Shown: piece after piece, positions 4,591 to 7,297 of the stretch
How positions within the stretch are numbered: position 1 is the stretch's first letter
Layout: each line of letters starts with the position of its first letter
Assembly: GCA_910586405.1 (NCBI GenBank)
Contig: CAJUII010000133.1
Location: 1-7,297 of the forward strand
Reading direction: 5' to 3'
Length of the DNA: 7,297 nt
Source of the DNA: an uncultured Lachnospiraceae bacterium
GTDB taxonomy: Bacteria; Bacillota; Clostridia; Lachnospirales; Lachnospiraceae
Notes under the pieces: model-generated
What the model was told of the DNA's origin: nothing
What the model saw: only the letters and a program-made list of their open reading frames with translations
Database searches by the model: none
Translations under genes and position numbers: made by a program

Positions 4591-7236
4591 ATGGCTGGAA
4601 TGACACCGATGATGCAGCAGTACGTGGAGACGAAGAAGCAGTATAGCGACTGTATCCTTTTCTACAGACTCGGTGATTTTTATGAAATGTTTTTTGAGGA
4701 CGCGAAACTGGTCTCAAAAGAGCTGGAACTGACATTGACTGGAAAGGACTGCGGCATGGAGGAGCGCGCGCCTATGTGCGGTGTGCCGTATCATGCTGTG
4801 GACGGCTATTTGAACCGGCTTGTCTCCAAAGGCTACAAGGTTGCCATCTGTGAGCAGGTCGAGGACCCAAAACTTTCGAAAGGGCTGGTAAAACGGGAAG
4901 TAATCCGCATCGTCACGCCCGGCACCAATCTCAATGTACAGGCGCTAGAGGAATCGAAAAATAACTATATCATGTGCATTGCACACTTTCCCAATAAAAT
5001 AGGAATCTCCATAGCCGACGTGACAACGGGCGATTTCTATATGACAGAAGTCGAAGGGCTTACAAAGCTTACGGACGAGCTGTATAAATATATGCCGACA
5101 GAAATCATCTGTAATGATGCACTTATGATGAGCGGAATTGATACAAAGGACCTCAAAAATCGTCTGAAAATGGCAATTTATCCCCTGGAACCGTGGTATT
5201 TTGATGAAGATGGCTGTCGGAAATGCCTGATGGAGCACTTTAAGGTCAACACACTTACGGGGCTTGGACTAGAGGATTTTCCATCAGGACTCATTGCTTC
5301 GGGTGTACTCATGCAGTACTTATTAGAGACACAAAAGACCCAGCTCACCCACATAACGCATATTACGCCTTATTTGGCAAGCCGTTTTATGCTGCTTGAC
5401 AGCTCCACGAGACGCAATCTCGAACTGACGGAGACTCTGCGGGAAAAGCAAAAACGGGGCTCGCTATTGTGGGTGCTCGATAAGACCAAGACGGCAATGG
5501 GGGCAAGACAGCTAAGGATCGATCTGGAGCAGCCGCTTATCAATATGGAGGATATCAACGACAGACTTGATACGATTGACCAGCTCTGCAAGAACACTGT
5601 GTCAAGAGATGAGATCAGGGAATATCTGAACCCTATCTATGATCTGGAGAGACTGCTCGGACGAGTGAGTTACAAGTCCGCAAATCCACGGGATTTAATC
5701 TCCTTTGCGAACTCTATGGAAATGCTTCCTCATATCAAGACGGTTCTCAAGGATTTTGACGCGAAGCTGTTAAAAGAGATTGACGAGCAGATTGATGGTC
5801 TCGAGGACGTCTATGAGCGAATCAAAAATGCCATTTGTGATGAGCCGCCCATACTGATTCGTGAAGGAGGCATCATAAAAGAAGGCTTTGACGAAGATAT
5901 TGATCACTTGCGCAAGGCAAAGACCGACGGAAAAAACTGGCTTGCACAGCTTGAAGAACAGGACAGAGAGCGGACAGGCATCAGAAATCTTAGAATCAAA
6001 TACAACAAGGTTTTTGGTTATTATTTTGAAGTGAGCAATTCTTACAAGAACCAAGTGCCCGACGACTATGTGCGCAAACAGACGTTGGTCAACGCAGAGC
6101 GGTACACTACCGCAAAGTTAAAGGAGTTAGAGGACACCATCTTAAACGCCGAGGATAAGCTCAATGTGCTGGAATATGACATGTTCTGCAAGATTCGTGA
6201 TGAAATCGCAGCGCAGCTGGAGCGCATACAGAGAACGGCAAAGGCGGTGGCGCGGCTGGACGTGTACGCATCGCTCTCCGTTGTCGCAGAACAAAACCAT
6301 TATATCAGGCCAACACTGAACGACAAAGGAATCATCGACATCAAGGAGGGGAGACATCCTGTCGTGGAGAAGATGATTGACCATGACATGTTCGTCTCCA
6401 ATGATACCTTTCTGGACAACAATAATCACTGTATCGCAGTGATCACAGGTCCTAATATGGCAGGAAAATCAACGTATATGCGCCAGTCTGCTCTGATCGT
6501 ACTGATGGCGCAGCTCGGCAGCTTTGTGCCTGCCAAGAGCGCAAATATCGGCATTGTTGACAGGATTTTCACAAGGGTAGGCGCATCGGACGACCTTGCA
6601 AGCGGCCAGAGCACTTTTATGGTCGAGATGAATGAGGTCGCCAATATCCTGCGCAACGCGACGCCCAAAAGCCTGCTGGTACTTGATGAGATCGGGCGAG
6701 GAACATCCACCTTTGACGGACTGAGCATCGCGTGGGCGGTGATCGAGCATATCAGTAACAAAAAGATACTCGGCGCCAAGACCTTGTTTGCGACACATTA
6801 TCACGAACTCACAGAGCTGGAGGGAAAGATGAGCAATGTCAACAATTACTGCATTGCGGTCAAAGAAAAGGGCGATGATATCATCTTTCTGCGCAAAATC
6901 ATCAAGGGCGGCGCCGACAGAAGTTACGGAATACAGGTTGCAAAACTCGCAGGCGTGCCAGATTTGGTGATTGACCGCGCCAAGGAGATTGCAGAACAGT
7001 TATGCGACAACGATATCACCGAGAAGGTACAATGCATTGCGGTTGACACAAAGAGCGAAAAGAAAAAGCCAAAGCACTATGATGATGTGGACTTAGGACA
7101 GATGTCCTTGTTTGATACTGTCAAAGATGAGGACATATTGAATGAACTGCAAGAGATTAACATCTCGAATCTGACACCGCTGGACGCGCTGAACACACTG
7201 TATCGCTTGCAGAATAAACTGAAAAATAGATGGTAA
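4591..7236 (+). CDS. mutS: DNA mismatch repair protein MutS
   Basis: Recognises base-base mismatches and small loops in DNA and, with ATP, recruits MutL. The length of 881 aa is slightly more than E. coli or B. subtilis MutS. Domains in order are: mismatch-binding domain I (about 4-115) with the Phe-x-Glu reading motif F30-Y31-E32 in LGDFYEMFFEDA; connector (about 125-255); core and lever helices; clamp (about 420-535) with IREGG at 423-427 and KYNKVFGYYFEV at 470-481; and the ATPase domain. The ATPase domain shows Walker A GPNMAGKST (620-628), Walker B LLVLDE ending at D699-E700 followed by GRGTSTFDG, and the ATHYHEL loop at 734-740. Near the C-terminus QMSLF (837-841) is a sliding-clamp binding motif, followed by the helical tetramerisation tail (LTPLDALNTLYRLQ). 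These features separate it from MutS2, which lacks domain I and carries a Smr domain. The ATG at 4591 has GAGG (4580-4583) 7 bases upstream. mutL would be expected just downstream, outside the window. Confidence 0.98.
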   Translation: MAGMTPMMQQYVETKKQYSDCILFYRLGDFYEMFFEDAKLVSKELELTLTGKDCGMEERAPMCGVPYHAVDGYLNRLVSKGYKVAICEQVEDPKLSKGLVKREVIRIVTPGTNLNVQALEESKNNYIMCIAHFPNKIGISIADVTTGDFYMTEVEGLTKLTDELYKYMPTEIICNDALMMSGIDTKDLKNRLKMAIYPLEPWYFDEDGCRKCLMEHFKVNTLTGLGLEDFPSGLIASGVLMQYLLETQKTQLTHITHITPYLASRFMLLDSSTRRNLELTETLREKQKRGSLLWVLDKTKTAMGARQLRIDLEQPLINMEDINDRLDTIDQLCKNTVSRDEIREYLNPIYDLERLLGRVSYKSANPRDLISFANSMEMLPHIKTVLKDFDAKLLKEIDEQIDGLEDVYERIKNAICDEPPILIREGGIIKEGFDEDIDHLRKAKTDGKNWLAQLEEQDRERTGIRNLRIKYNKVFGYYFEVSNSYKNQVPDDYVRKQTLVNAERYTTAKLKELEDTILNAEDKLNVLEYDMFCKIRDEIAAQLERIQRTAKAVARLDVYASLSVVAEQNHYIRPTLNDKGIIDIKEGRHPVVEKMIDHDMFVSNDTFLDNNNHCIAVITGPNMAGKSTYMRQSALIVLMAQLGSFVPAKSANIGIVDRIFTRVGASDDLASGQSTFMVEMNEVANILRNATPKSLLVLDEIGRGTSTFDGLSIAWAVIEHISNKKILGAKTLFATHYHELTELEGKMSNVNNYCIAVKEKGDDIIFLRKIIKGGADRSYGIQVAKLAGVPDLVIDRAKEIAEQLCDNDITEKVQCIAVDTKSEKKKPKHYDDVDLGQMSLFDTVKDEDILNELQEINISNLTPLDALNTLYRLQNKLKNRW

Positions 7237-7297
7237 AAGAATGCAGTATAAAGTTATGCACACAGCCGCATAAGGAAATATGCCGCTTCGCGGCTGC
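7237..7297 (+). repeat. GC-rich overlapping inverted repeats after mutS
   Basis: CAGCCGC (7263-7269) is the exact inverted copy of GCGGCTG (7290-7296). Inside it, GCCGC (7282-7286) can instead pair with GCGGC (7290-7294) across a TTC loop, and GCATA (7268-7272) with TATGC (7279-7283). No T tract is visible before the window ends, so a terminator cannot be claimed. It could be a terminator stem, an intergenic palindromic repeat, or mRNA structure before the next gene. A short AAGGA followed by ATG at 7280-7282 is a possible start for the next gene but is cut off. Confidence 0.45.

Noticed and set aside
1..7297. CRISPR array, insertion sequence, tRNA or rRNA gene, prophage or defence module.
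   Set aside because: I saw no spaced repeats, transposase, cloverleaf-forming sequence or defence-type protein. Apart from one 355-bp intergenic region and the short end segment, the window is filled by four housekeeping-type genes.

Overview
The window looks like core chromosome of a Gram-positive anaerobe of the Clostridia, most likely a Lachnospiraceae-type organism. The reasons are moderate GC, strong AGGAGG-type ribosome binding sites, sigma-A-like promoters (TTGAAA / TATAAT with an extended -10), a long clostridial-style N-terminal extension on MiaB, and a miaB-mutS neighbourhood as is common in that group. The taxonomic call is inference from protein style and gene order, not from a search.

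Layout. Positions 1-1040 (minus strand) carry an almost complete M42-family metallo-aminopeptidase that runs off the left edge a few residues before its expected end. Positions 1041-1395 are a divergent intergenic region. It holds a promoter for the peptidase on the minus strand, a short inverted repeat, and a very good extended -10 promoter on the plus strand. Downstream of the plus-strand promoter is a roughly 210-nt leader with a possible 19-codon ORF, a competing hairpin, a 10-bp tandem repeat and a terminator-like hairpin. Then come three tightly packed plus-strand genes: miaB (1396-2901), a SulP-family anion transporter with a STAS domain (2911-4566) and mutS (4591-7236). The last 61 bases hold GC-rich overlapping inverted repeats and no complete gene.

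How the genes relate. MiaB (tRNA A37 methylthiolation, translational fidelity) and MutS (DNA mismatch recognition) are often neighbours in Clostridia, usually followed by mutL and miaA. Here a membrane anion transporter lies between them, with gaps of 9 and 24 bp, so the three genes are probably co-transcribed. No promoter or terminator is obvious between them. The only promoter with a convincing consensus upstream is the one at 1149-1176, and the terminator-like hairpin at 1309-1343 lies between it and miaB. The operon may therefore be controlled by attenuation, or the leader may be a separate small transcript. This leader is the least explained part of the window; the protein-coding genes all look intact and ordinary for their families.
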